The notes: generated from the sequence alone by a model not told the origin. Positions 1 to 8,700 are shown, counted from the stretch's first letter. The stretch: DNA of 17,232 bases from JBJEFI01 sp051873875 (GCA_051873875.1 JBJEFI010000027.1:1-17232); one strand, 5' to 3'. Program-made: numbers and translations.

Positions 1-24
1 TTTTTATTCATGTTGATTTTTGTC

Positions 25-37
25 GGTACCTGTCCCC
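25..37 (-). repeat. Degenerate dispersed repeat, copy 1
   Basis: Read on the minus strand this stretch is GGGACAGGTACCG, closely resembling GTGGCAGGCACCG at 10703-10715 on the plus strand (10 of 13 positions by eye). GGTGCCTG/CAGGCACC-type words recur as scattered intergenic repeats in many low-GC Gram-positive genomes; that link is from memory. Nearby, positions 32-42 and 93-103 form an 11-bp inverted repeat (one G-T pair) spanning 50 bases, which may be the two arms of the same element. No transposase gene is present in the window. Confidence 0.35.
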
Positions 38-110
38 AATTTAAAGAAGGAAAACTCATCAATAAAGCAAAATAAAAGAAAGAAGAATAACGAAATTGGG
101 GGCTATGGAA

Positions 111-1007
111 ATGGAGAGTTTTCAAAGTAAACTTGCAAAGCTACTAATTAAAGTTTATGGTCGCAATAAAATTTGGAAGCAATCAGGAATGGATTTAAGG
201 GACTTAGTCGAAAAACGTCAACGAAAAATGAAAGCAGAACCTCCTGGGGGATTTAAAAGGAACGTTAACATTATAAAAAAAGAGATGAGAGGCCATGTTT
301 ATTATGTTATTTCTCCAATCAAAAAAAAGACGAATAAAACGATTTTATATTTACATGGTGGTAGTTATGTTTATACGATTACAAGCTTTCATTGGAATTT
401 TTTAAGTAAATTAATCGACGCGTTGCAATGTACCATTGTCGTGCCTATTTATCCGTTAGCACCTGCCTATCAACATACAGATGTTTTTGCAATGATTTTA
501 CCAATTTATCGAGAAATCATTTCAATGGTTAATAGTAAAGATGTAATTATTATGGGTGACTCAGCAGGTGGTGGGCTTTCTTTAGCGCTTGCTCAACTTT
601 TAAGGGAAAAAAGGTTGAAACAGCCTGAACACATCATTTTAATATCTCCGGCTCTAGATATGACCCTCACCAATCCTGAAATTGATAATATCCAACTTGT
701 TGATTCTTTTTTAGCAAAACCAGGTATTATTGATGCTGGCAAATGGTATGCTGGCGATAAGTACCCAGCTCATTATTTAATTAGCCCAATTTATGGAGAT
801 TTTCATAACTTAGGCAAAATTAGTATCTTTATTGGCACCCACGATATCTTATATCCTGATTCAAGAAGATTTAACGAACTAATGGAAGAAAGGAAAATAG
901 CAATTAACTATTTTGAATATCCGTTAATGATTCACGTTTGGCCCTTGTTATTTTTTCCTGAATCAAGGCAAGCACTTAATGAGATTGTTCAAATTATAGA
1001 TAGCTAA
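111..1007 (+). CDS. Alpha/beta hydrolase, HSL-type esterase
   Basis: A predicted cytoplasmic carboxylesterase/lipase of the hormone-sensitive-lipase family, hydrolysing short acyl esters of unknown natural substrate. Counting from ATG 111 (298 residues), the oxyanion-hole motif LHGG is at about 81-84, the nucleophile elbow GDSAGG puts the catalytic Ser near 151, the acid is the Asp of GTHD near 245, and the His of MIHVWP near 275 completes the triad. About 300 residues is normal for the family. The start is a choice: a TTG at 96 and an ATG at 105 are in frame, but the only Shine-Dalgarno-like run, GGGGG at 98-102, is 8 bases from ATG 111. No signal peptide is seen. The gene is monocistronic, ending at a hairpin terminator. 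The fold and triad are clear; the physiological role is unknown. Confidence 0.85.
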   Translation: MESFQSKLAKLLIKVYGRNKIWKQSGMDLRDLVEKRQRKMKAEPPGGFKRNVNIIKKEMRGHVYYVISPIKKKTNKTILYLHGGSYVYTITSFHWNFLSKLIDALQCTIVVPIYPLAPAYQHTDVFAMILPIYREIISMVNSKDVIIMGDSAGGGLSLALAQLLREKRLKQPEHIILISPALDMTLTNPEIDNIQLVDSFLAKPGIIDAGKWYAGDKYPAHYLISPIYGDFHNLGKISIFIGTHDILYPDSRRFNELMEERKIAINYFEYPLMIHVWPLLFFPESRQALNEIVQIIDS

Positions 1008-1010
1008 ATA

Positions 1011-1036
1011 AAGAGCATCTAATTGGGTGCTTTTTT
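1011..1036 (+). terminator. Rho-independent terminator of the esterase gene
   Basis: A 9-bp stem (1011-1019 with 1026-1034, including two G-T pairs), loop TAATTG, runs into a stretch of T. It starts a few bases after the esterase stop. A TTG inside it (1023) opens a frame into the next gene but cannot be a real start. Confidence 0.7.
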
Positions 1037-1124
1037 ATTTTATATAGTTAGCAAGTTAGGAACAATGTCATCTTACTATTACTGCTACAATAAAATTACC
1101 ACGTGGGAGAGAGTTGGTGATGAA

Positions 1125-1906
1125 TTGAATTATAGCAAGGCGATAGCCATGTGCATCGAGTATATTGAAGCAAATATAAAAAAAGAATTAACAGCAGAAT
1201 CAATTGCTGATGAAATGGGTTATTCGGTCTTTCATTTTTGTCGAGTTTTTCATTTGTCAAAAGGGATGCCACTAATGGATTATGTCCGCAAAAGAAAACT
1301 TGCATTGGCAGCAATCGATTTATTTGCGGGGAAGAAGATAATCGATATTGCAATTGATTATGGATTTGATACACATAGCGGTTTTTCAAAAGCATTTAAA
1401 AAGGAGTTTGGATTTAGTCCTACTCAATATGTAAAACGGATGGACGGTTATTTTGAGGAAAGTACATCAGTACAAATTGGAGGGTATATAATGAAGCCTG
1501 TTATTATACAAAAGCCAGCGTTTAAGGTGGCAGGTTATGGTATTAAAACGAATGTTGCAAATGGAAACTACACGAAAGATATTGCTTCGTTTTGGAGCAA
1601 TTATGAAGGGGAAAACTTAGAAAGTAAAATGTATGACATTCTTAATCCACCAAAGCATGGGGAAGTAGGATTATGTGTACCTTCAAATAAAGAAAATGGA
1701 GATGCGACCTATCTTCTTGGTGTCATTGTTGAGGATTATATGAAAGTGACAGATGAGATGCTAACGGTGGAAGTCCCTGCTGCAACCTATGCTGTTTTCA
1801 CAACACTACCAGTTGATACAGAAAATGATCGTGATCAATTACAGTTTGCTGACGTTATTAAGCAAACGTGGAAATATATTTTCGAAGAGTGGTTTAAAGA
1901 TAGTGA
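1125..1906 (+). CDS. AraC-family regulator with GyrI-like domain (3' partial)
   Basis: A transcriptional regulator of the Rob/SoxS-like type in which an N-terminal AraC DNA-binding domain is followed by a GyrI-like effector-binding domain. Counting from TTG 1125, the two helix-turn-helix units lie at about 22-66 (ESIADEMGYSVFHFCRVF) and 71-106 (IAIDYGFDTHSGFSKAF, then the signature FGFSPTQYVKR). The GyrI-like domain starts near 120. TTG 1125 is chosen because it gives the usual start just before the first helix (NYSKAIAMCIEYIE) and is preceded by GGGAGAGAG at 1105-1113; an ATG at 1065 is in frame but has no site. The reading is cut at 1906 by a 100-N gap, removing about 25-35 C-terminal residues judged by the family's usual length. 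Such proteins commonly bind hydrophobic drugs or cations; the ligand and targets here are unknown. Confidence 0.85.
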
Positions 1907-2006
1907 NNNNNNNNNNNNNNNNNNNNNNNNNNNNNNNNNNNNNNNNNNNNNNNNNNNNNNNNNNNNNNNNNNNNNNNNNNNNNNNNNNNNNNNNNNNNNN
2001 NNNNNN
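1907..2006. other. Assembly gap (100 N)
   Basis: Exactly 100 undetermined bases, the conventional placeholder for a scaffold gap of unknown size. It removes the 3' ends of two convergent genes, so the true distance and any terminator between them cannot be read. Confidence 0.99.
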
Positions 2007-2463
2007 ACAGTTCCTGACTTAATCGAATCATATCGATACACTGTATCCCATTTTCGAAGATGTCTTCTTTATAGTGAATTTTAAAGAAATCTTTGTCTAC
2101 ACCTGTTATTCGAAATCCACATTTTTGATATAACCCTAATTGACTTAAACTAGAATTACCAGTGCCAACTTCAATCACTTTCATTCCAGCTAATTTTGCT
2201 TCATTGATGGCATCTAATACGAGTAATTTTCCAATTCCTTTTCCTTGGTATGCTTCATCAACTGCTATATTTATAAGTTCCATTGTGAGTGGTCTTGTTT
2301 GAATGAGTACATAAACACCAACAATTTTTTCTTCGATAATGGCAATATAACAATTTCCTCGCTTTGTATATTCCATCACGATTTCTTCAGAAGGATCTGC
2401 TAATAAAAGAAGGTGCAAAGGAAGTGCTTCGTCTTTTCCTAACTGTCTAATTGTCATTTTCAT
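2007..2463 (-). CDS. yvbK: GNAT N-acetyltransferase, YvbK-like (3' end at gap)
   Basis: A GCN5-related acetyltransferase that would transfer an acetyl group from acetyl-CoA to an unknown amine. The 152 visible residues closely recall Bacillus subtilis YvbK: LLLLADPSEEIV near the start, acetyl-CoA loop QGKGIG at about 73-78, then VGTGNSSLSQLGLYQKCGF and FENGIQCIDMIRL near the end. YvbK is about 155 residues, so almost nothing is missing; the stop is lost in the gap. ATG 2463 is chosen over the adjacent upstream TTG (2466) because GGGAG lies 8 bases before it. It lies 64 bp downstream of the phosphotransferase gene on the same strand, so the two may be cotranscribed. Family assignment is firm, the orthology to YvbK probable, and the substrate not deducible. 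Confidence 0.85.
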
Positions 2464-2527
2464 CAAAATATCTCCCTTGTTATTGATTAATTAAAGCATA
2501 GCACAAGGAAAATAAAACCTTTTTATT

Positions 2528-3280
2528 TTAAAAGCCATGATCGGTTATTATCTTGATTAAACGTTCTTTGTTTTCTGATGAAACATGTTCTGATAATCTT
2601 GCCCCAGCAATAATAGGAGCCCATTGTAAAATTTCGTTTTGTGAAAGACCAGATTTTTTACAATAGATATGCAAATACATTTTAGCTAATTTAATAGAAG
2701 ATTGTGAAATTAATAGATATGTTCGATATACATCTGCTCGAATATCACCTGCACTAGAATCAACCCAATCAATAATTGTTACTTTGTCATCACTCATAAT
2801 TAAATTAAATGGATGAAAATCTCCATGACACAGTCTTGGTTCAAATATCATTGAATCTAATTTTCTTAATAATGAATCCTTTTGTAATTCACATAAATCT
2901 TTTCCTGATTTAATTTGACGCTTCAATTTTTCTGACATGGATTCAAGTATAGTTGATTTAACAAGCACATTATGTATCTTTATTTGTACATTAACACAAA
3001 TATTCAAATAATAATCAGTTAGCTCCATATTATTTGCTAAGAGTTTACCTATTGTTTCGCCTTCAATATATTCCATTACGATTGCTTGTCTTCCATTAAT
3101 TTCTATTACGTCAATTATTTTTGGAACATCAAGTCCACATGAATAAGCAAATTCCTGTTTCTTTGCCTCATATAAAGATTCTGTACGTGGTAAGTGATCT
3201 TTAAACAATTTAATAATTGTATTTTCGTATCGATATATTTCTGCTGTATTACCAATTGCAACTAGATTATCTAGATTCAT
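2528..3280 (-). CDS. APH-fold aminoglycoside phosphotransferase-like kinase
   Basis: A 250-residue protein-kinase-like small-molecule phosphotransferase. Visible motifs: the ATP-anchoring Lys in TIIKLF (about residue 24), the hinge IVMEYIEGETIG (67-77), the catalytic loop HGDFHPFN (152-159, catalytic Asp 154, metal-binding Asn 159) and the metal-binding Asp in IIDWVDSSAGD (171). The start is well supported: AGGGAGC lies 7 bases before ATG 3280. The length fits short APH-family kinases, a group that includes antibiotic kinases, choline and fructosamine-type kinases, and many of unknown substrate. Nothing here proves drug resistance. It is upstream of and codirectional with the YvbK-like acetyltransferase. 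Confidence 0.8.
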   Translation of the reverse strand: MNLDNLVAIGNTAEIYRYENTIIKLFKDHLPRTESLYEAKKQEFAYSCGLDVPKIIDVIEINGRQAIVMEYIEGETIGKLLANNMELTDYYLNICVNVQIKIHNVLVKSTILESMSEKLKRQIKSGKDLCELQKDSLLRKLDSMIFEPRLCHGDFHPFNLIMSDDKVTIIDWVDSSAGDIRADVYRTYLLISQSSIKLAKMYLHIYCKKSGLSQNEILQWAPIIAGARLSEHVSSENKERLIKIITDHGF

Positions 3281-3444
3281 ATTTTTTGCTCCCTATAAAT
3301 TAATAAGAACTCTATTAATACTTTCTGTAAGGTTTTAGAATATCCTTCCTCTACTAAACTGTCGTGTTAGTAAATTAACCTTTATTATTTTTTTAAAGAC
3401 TTTATTATTTTGTGACGATATAGTTTATTGGAAGTGAAATAAAT

Positions 3445-3522
3445 ATGAAGGATTTAAAGAACAATTTTTTAGCAGCCTGCCAGAAAAAGCTCTTTTTTTA
3501 CGTATACAAGATAACAATGTAA
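3445..3522 (+). CDS. Candidate 25-codon small ORF upstream of the DUF4269 gene
   Basis: An ATG-started frame encoding MKDLKNNFLAACQKKLFFYV and five more residues, preceded by a GGAAGTGA-like binding site. It stops 17 bases before the next mini-ORF. No relative is recognised. It could be a leader peptide, a chance ORF or gene debris. Confidence 0.2.
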   Translation: MKDLKNNFLAACQKKLFFYVYKITM

Positions 3523-3539
3523 AAAGGGGAGTGAGTCAG

Positions 3540-3593
3540 ATGAAGGAAAAAGATAAAAAAATCGTTCATTTAAATAATAAGAAGACTTTGTGA
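3540..3593 (+). CDS. Candidate 17-codon leader ORF
   Basis: A short frame encoding the lysine-rich peptide MKEKDKKIVHLNNKKTL. It has a good binding site (AAGGGGA, 3524-3530, 9 bases before ATG 3540). Its stop at 3591-3593 directly abuts the TAGGAGG of the following gene, a layout typical of translational coupling or a leader peptide. No homologue is recognised. Confidence 0.3.
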   Translation: MKEKDKKIVHLNNKKTL

Positions 3594-3604
3594 TAGGAGG
3601 AAAA

Positions 3605-4165
3605 ATGAATAATTGGAAAGATATTTCGTATTTAAAAGAAGGCAATAAAAAACAGCAAAAGAGTTATGACATATTAACTCGAATTGATATTTTTCATTTA
3701 CTTCAAGCGTATAAACCAATTTTAGTAGGAACAATTCCTTTAAGTATTGATATTAACAATAGTGATTTAGATATTGTTTGTACAGTAACTAACTTTGAAC
3801 AATTTAAATAGTTGTTAATTGCTAATTTCGGCCAATATTTATCTTTTACAATAAAATACAACGAACAAAAGCAAGTGATGGTATGTAATTTTCGTGTAGA
3901 AGAAATGGAAATTGAGATTTATGCTTCAAAAGAAGATACAGAGAAAGTTAATGGATATCGGCATATGGTCGTAGAAGATCGATTTTTACGATTAGGTGGA
4001 GCTGATTTTCGCAATCAAATCATTCAATTAAAAAGAAATGGATTAAAGACAGAGCCTGCCTTTGCTAAATTATTAAAATTAGAAGGCAATCCTTATGAAC
4101 AATTATTGTTATTTGAAGAGAAGACGGATGAACAATTACGTGAAAAAATAATAGGTAGCAAATAG
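3605..4165 (+). pseudogene. DUF4269-family gene interrupted by an in-frame TAG
   Basis: The two halves read continuously in one frame as a roughly 186-residue protein that I recognise as DUF4269, whose function is unestablished; the N-terminal GTIPLSIDINNSDLDIVC resembles a nucleotidyltransferase-type motif. The first half (68 residues from ATG 3605, 5 bases after the AGGAGG at 3595-3600) ends at TAG 3809-3811; the second continues to 4165. A single change from CAG or AAG would restore it. TTG at 3812 could reinitiate translation directly after the stop. Alternatives are a fresh inactivating mutation, a base-calling error, or readthrough. Family assignment is moderate; the interruption is seen directly. 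GTG 3590 in the same frame overlaps the binding site and is not the start. Confidence 0.7.
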
Positions 4166-4166
4166 G

Positions 4167-4193
4167 CTGTGCTTTTTTATAGCATAGTTTTTT
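4167..4193 (+). terminator. Terminator after the DUF4269 gene
   Basis: The stem CTGTGC (4167-4172) pairs with GCATAG (4182-4187, one G-T pair) and is followed by a run of T, immediately after the stop codon. Confidence 0.6.
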
Positions 4194-4221
4194 ATTTTAT
4201 AAAAAAGATGATTACAATGTG

Positions 4222-4252
4222 TTGACTTTACCCTTAGGGGAAACAGTACACT
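4222..4252 (+). promoter_or_regulatory. MerR-type promoter and operator
   Basis: TTGACT (4222-4227) and TACACT (4247-4252) are separated by 19 bases rather than 17. The spacer carries the near-dyad CCCTTAGGGG (4231-4240). Over-long spacers with a central dyad are the hallmark of promoters activated by MerR-family proteins, which twist the DNA to realign the two boxes. The MerR gene starts 35 bases downstream, so autoregulation is likely. Confidence 0.75.
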
Positions 4253-4287
4253 TAAAGTATCAAATCCAAAGCGCGCAGGTGATTTAG

Positions 4288-5100
4288 ATGTTTTCAATTG
4301 GTGTATTTTCGAAAATTAATAAAGTGACAACAAAAACGTTACGTTACTATGAAGAAATTGGGTTATTGCAACCAGAATACACGGATGAACATACACGTTA
4401 TCGATACTACACAACGCAGCAATTACCAAAGCTTCATAAAATCATGACTTTAAAGCAAATGGGCTTATCATTAACAGAAATAAAAGAGGTAATTGATCGG
4501 GAAGAAGCAATTGAAAAAATTCTTGTTGCCAAAGAACAAGAAATTATCGAAGTAATGAAGGAAGAAGAGAATAAGCTTCTTAAACTTCGTAGTTACCTTA
4601 CTAATTTGAGAGGAGAATGTAAGATGAAAGACATCGTTATTAAATCTCTACCTAAGGTAAAAGTAGCATCGATGCGAAAAGTAATCAAAAATTACGATGA
4701 GCTTAACGATTTATGTCCAAATATGATGGGGCAAGAAATGAGAAGATTAGGTTGTGTTTGTGCCATCCCAGACTATTGTTTTAATGTTTATCATGATGGT
4801 GAATATAGAGAATCAAATATTGACGTAGAAATATGCCAAGCAGTAACGGAATTAAAAGAAGACACAGATATTTTAACCTTCAAAGAGCTAGATGAAGTGC
4901 CAACTGCCGTTTGTATTTTGCATAAAGGTGCATATACGAATTTAGGAGAAACATATTCCTACGCATTCAAATGGATTGAAGAAAATAAATATAAAGTAGT
5001 AGATAATCCACGAGAATCGTATATAGATGGTATTTGGAATAAAGAAAATGTAGAAGATTGGTTAACAGAAATCCAAATTCCTGTACAATCTATTTTATAA
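4288..5100 (+). CDS. MerR-family regulator with GyrI-like effector domain
   Basis: A 270-residue ligand-responsive transcription factor of the BmrR/BltR type. The MerR winged helix-turn-helix is at about 4-70 (IGVFSKINKVTTKTLRYYEEIGLL, then RYRYYTTQQLPKLHKI), a dimerising coiled coil at about 72-108, and a GyrI-like ligand-binding domain from about 114 to 268, containing YIDGIWN near its end. Related domains bind amphipathic cationic drugs. ATG 4288 is preceded by AGGTGAT (4277-4283). The promoter in front has a 19-bp spacer, consistent with self-activation. No transporter gene follows: a strong terminator comes next and then an unrelated glycosidase, so any regulon must be autogenous or elsewhere. 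Family is certain, ligand unknown. Confidence 0.9.
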   Translation: MFSIGVFSKINKVTTKTLRYYEEIGLLQPEYTDEHTRYRYYTTQQLPKLHKIMTLKQMGLSLTEIKEVIDREEAIEKILVAKEQEIIEVMKEEENKLLKLRSYLTNLRGECKMKDIVIKSLPKVKVASMRKVIKNYDELNDLCPNMMGQEMRRLGCVCAIPDYCFNVYHDGEYRESNIDVEICQAVTELKEDTDILTFKELDEVPTAVCILHKGAYTNLGETYSYAFKWIEENKYKVVDNPRESYIDGIWNKENVEDWLTEIQIPVQSIL

Positions 5101-5178
5101 GGTTAAACTAGTTAAGCGGGGGATTAGTTGAGTTAATTAGGTTTTTACTCATACTTATTTTCTATTTAATTTTTAAAT

Positions 5179-5218
5179 AAAAAACACGATTAGGCGCTTA
5201 AGTTTAATCGTGTTTTTT
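5179..5218. terminator. Strong, possibly bidirectional terminator
   Basis: A perfect 14-bp stem (5179-5192 with 5205-5218, core CACGATTA/TAATCGTG) with a 12-base loop. A-run on the left and T-run on the right allow it to work on either strand. It closes the MerR transcript. Confidence 0.85.
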
Positions 5219-5364
5219 GTTGAATGAAAGGTTCGTATTTAATGAGCAAGAATTAATATTTTGAAATGAATAAAGATTAATAACTAGCTTATATAAATCG
5301 TATTTTCTTCTAAAAATGATAATAATAAAATGATAATTATTTTTAAAAATAATATATTATTTAA

Positions 5365-5404
5365 AAAAATCAGAACGCTTAAGCGATGAAAAAGACTGAT
5401 TTTT
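5365..5404. other. Hairpin with nested palindromic loop
   Basis: AAAAATCAG (5365-5373) pairs perfectly with CTGATTTTT (5396-5404). The 22-base loop holds the perfect palindrome CGCTTAAGCG (5376-5385), sharing the word CGCTTAAG with the loop of the terminator at 5179-5218. It may be a second terminator, an operator, or the remnant of a small element. Confidence 0.45.
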
Positions 5405-5500
5405 AAAGTGAATTTAAGATATATAAATAAAAATAAAAACTTTTTGTGTCTAAATAAAAGGAAAATAGAAAACAAAATAATATATTAATATATTATATAA

Positions 5501-5529
5501 TTGACATTAATATATATTTAGAATATATT
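5501..5529 (+). promoter_or_regulatory. Near-consensus housekeeping promoter for the GH84 gene
   Basis: TTGACA (5501-5506), a 17-base AT-only-like spacer and TATATT (5524-5529) make an almost perfect sigma-A promoter embedded in AT-rich DNA that resembles an UP element. Initiation near 5536 would leave about 170 bases of 5' leader before the start codon. Confidence 0.75.
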
Positions 5530-5708
5530 AAATTCTGAAACCGTATACAAATACATAAAATAGTCATTATGTTAATAATTGGTTATAAATCACAGAGGAT
5601 ATGTTCATTTTGCTGAAATATTAGTATTAATCAGAAAGATGAAAGCGTGTTCTTGTGTGACTTTTTATAATGTTTTAAATTTTACAGTTGAGAAAAGGAG
5701 AGAGTATA

Positions 5709-8700
5709 TTGAAAAAGGAAAATTATAAAAAAGTTTTTGGTATTGTAATGGCATCTTGTTTAACAGCTTCTACAATTCCAATATCAGTTTTTGCAGAAAA
5801 TGCAACAGATGCAGAGAAAGAAAAAGTTGTAGTAAGTAACATTATCGAAAAATTAAGTCCAACTCCTCAAGTTGTAAATCAAATTGGAAACGAATTCAAA
5901 TTTACTTCTTCTGTAAATATTATCGGAAGCGATGTTGCTGACGAAGATGCAATGCGCGAATTAACGGCATTATTAAATAAATATGGTATTAAAGTTAATA
6001 CTCAAATAAATAAGAAAGATACAACAATTTTAATCGGTGAAGATGAGGATGAAATTATTGAACTAAACGAATTCTTCACAAGTTTAAATAAAGATGATGC
6101 TAGCAAAGTTCCAACTGCCGAAGGATACGTATTAGCAACAGCGGAAAATGAAGCAGGCGTTTCAGCGATTGCTATTGAAGGTAAAGATGAAAAAGGAACA
6201 TTCTACGGTGTTCAAACGTTAAAACAACTTATTGAAAAACAAAATGACGGTGTTCATGTAGCAGAAGTATACATTAAAGACAACCCAACACAACATGTTC
6301 GTGCAATTGTAGAAGGATTCTACGGAGAGCCATGGAGCCATCAAGCACGTTTAGATCAATTTAAATTTTATGGTGAAAACAAGATCAACATGTACATGTA
6401 TGCACCAAAATCAGATCCATATCATCGTGATAAATGGAGAGAGCCATACCCAGCAGAAGAATTAGATCGTATGAAAGAACTTATTAATACGGCTAATGAA
6501 AATAAAGTAGACTTCGTATTTGCGATTTCGCCAGGTAAGGACATTCGTTTTGATGAAAAAACACACGAAGTTCATCCAGAAGATTATCAAGCACTATTAG
6601 ATAAATGTGAGTCACTATATGAAATGGGTGTACGTAGCTTTGCTATCCTTTGGGATGATATCTTCATCGTTGATGGAGTAGGACAAGCTACAGTATTGAA
6701 TCGTTTTAATAATGATTTTGTTAAAGCTAAAGGTGATGTAAAGCCATTAATCACTGTTCCAACAGAATATTGGGGGAGTGTAATGTTCAATGGAGGAGAG
6801 CTAAAGCCTTACACTAAAGATTTTGCTAAAACTTTAGATAAAGACATTGAAGTTATGTGGACTGGTAATGATGTAATGTCTCAAACTGTAACACCAGAAG
6901 ATGCGAAGAAAATTAAAGATATTTATGGTCGTGACATGTTGTTATGGTGGAACTATCCTGTAAGTGATTACAGAGAAGAAAAATTAGCGTTAGGGCCAAT
7001 TTATAACCTACCTAATAACTTAAATGAAAGCGTTGGTGGATTCATTATTAATCCAATGACATTTGCTGAATCATCTAAAATCTCAATCCATACAGGTGCA
7101 GATTATGCTTGGAACACTGCGAATTATGATCATGATAAAGCATGGGATCGTGCAATTGAAGCAACTGTAGGTTCTGAATTAAAAGATAGCTTTAAAGTGT
7201 TTGCTGATCATTCAACTCGTTTAGACACAGGTCGTCCAGATGCGCCAGAAATGAAAGCAACAATGGATACATTCTGGGAAAAAGTAGAAAATGGAACTAT
7301 GCCTACATCTGAAATTGCGACATTAAAAGCAGAATTTGTTCGTGTTAGAGAAGCTGTTAATACAGTAAAAAAAGAATTAGACAATCCACAAATGATGAAA
7401 GAAGTAAGTCGTCAGCTTGATAAATTAGGCATTTATGCAGATGCTGCGACAATTGCAACAGATATGGTTGTTGCAATGCTAAATAAAGATACACAACAAT
7501 GGTGGGATTTGAAAGCGCAATTAAGTGTGAAGATTGCTGAATTAAATAAATCAACAGCAATTATTTCTGAAGAAGTACTTGCTGCTTTCGTAAGTAAAGC
7601 AAACTTATTAACAGATGAAATGTTCTTTGAAGGCGTAGAAAGAGATGAAGTAAAAGCATACAACTACACAGTATCATCTTCAGATAACTTAGTACCATTA
7701 AAACATGAAGATTGGTTAAATACGAAATCACCATATGAATTAACGAAGATGGTTGATGGAATAGTTGATACAACGTACCAATCACAAAATGACATTCAAG
7801 CAGGAGATTACATTTCAATCGACCTTGGTCAAGTAGAACAATTAAACAACATCTACATGCTTATGGGTAGAACAAATAGTGATAACACAATCATGAAAGG
7901 GAAGTTAGAAATCTCAACAGATGGATCAACTTGGACAACAATCATTGACAATAACGAATCTCATGAGATTTTTAAATCACTAGATACATCTGCACGTTAT
8001 ATTAAATATACAGCGACAGAAGACCAAGCAAATAAATTATTTGTTCGTGACTTCCAAGTTAACAAATCAACAGGTAGTGGTATTCATTCAAATATTGACG
8101 CTGTAAAAGAAGCAGAATTACAAACATCTGTTGTGAATACAGAAGATGTATATAGCTTCTCGACTGATAAAGCAGTGAAATTTAAGAAGAATGATTATGC
8201 AGCAATTGAATTAGTAGATTACAAGTATATTACATCAGTTGAAGTGAACAATGGTGTAGCTGGTAAACTAGTATATACAATTAACGGTATGGATTGGATT
8301 GACCTTGCAACAGTAAATGGCAATGAAAAAGTAGGACTTGATAAGCCAGTAGCTGTGAAGCAAGTGAAATTTATTGCAAATGAATCTAAAAATTCAAAAG
8401 AAGCATTTGAAATGAAAGTAAATGTGGAAGGTAGAGGCGATCTTTCTGTAGAAACAAACCGTAAAGGATTATCTGCATCTTGGCCACAATACAACAATCC
8501 AAACTACATTATCGATGGAAATACAGATCATGCCTTTATTTCGAGTTCACCAGTAAAAGTAGGTGATTATGTACAGGTAGATTTAGGTAAAGTGAAAAAC
8601 ATTCGTAACATTCAAATCATAGCAGATCGCAACTATGGAGGCGACCGTATTCGTGATGGTATTCTTGAATACTCTACTGACGGTACGAACTGGACAACGT

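Larger units (their letters stand above)
5101..5708 (+). other. AT-rich intergenic region and GH84 leader
   Basis: About 600 bases without a credible gene. It holds the terminator of the MerR gene, a second A/T-flanked hairpin with a palindromic loop, a very AT-rich tract around 5280-5530, a strong promoter at 5501-5529 and then an untranslated leader of roughly 170 bases. No known riboswitch is recognised. A 63-codon minus-strand frame at 5284-5475 looks like low-complexity noise. Confidence 0.6.

Noticed and set aside
1023..1124. TTG 1023 as the start of the AraC regulator
   Set aside because: It lies inside the esterase terminator, has no binding site, and the added residues do not belong to the family.
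2007..2084. Continuation of the AraC reading frame past the gap
   Set aside because: This stretch is the antisense of the acetyltransferase C-terminus, and frame across an unknown-length gap is meaningless.
5284..5475. 63-codon minus-strand frame
   Set aside because: Low-complexity Phe/Leu/Ile-rich translation of AT-rich DNA without a credible start context.
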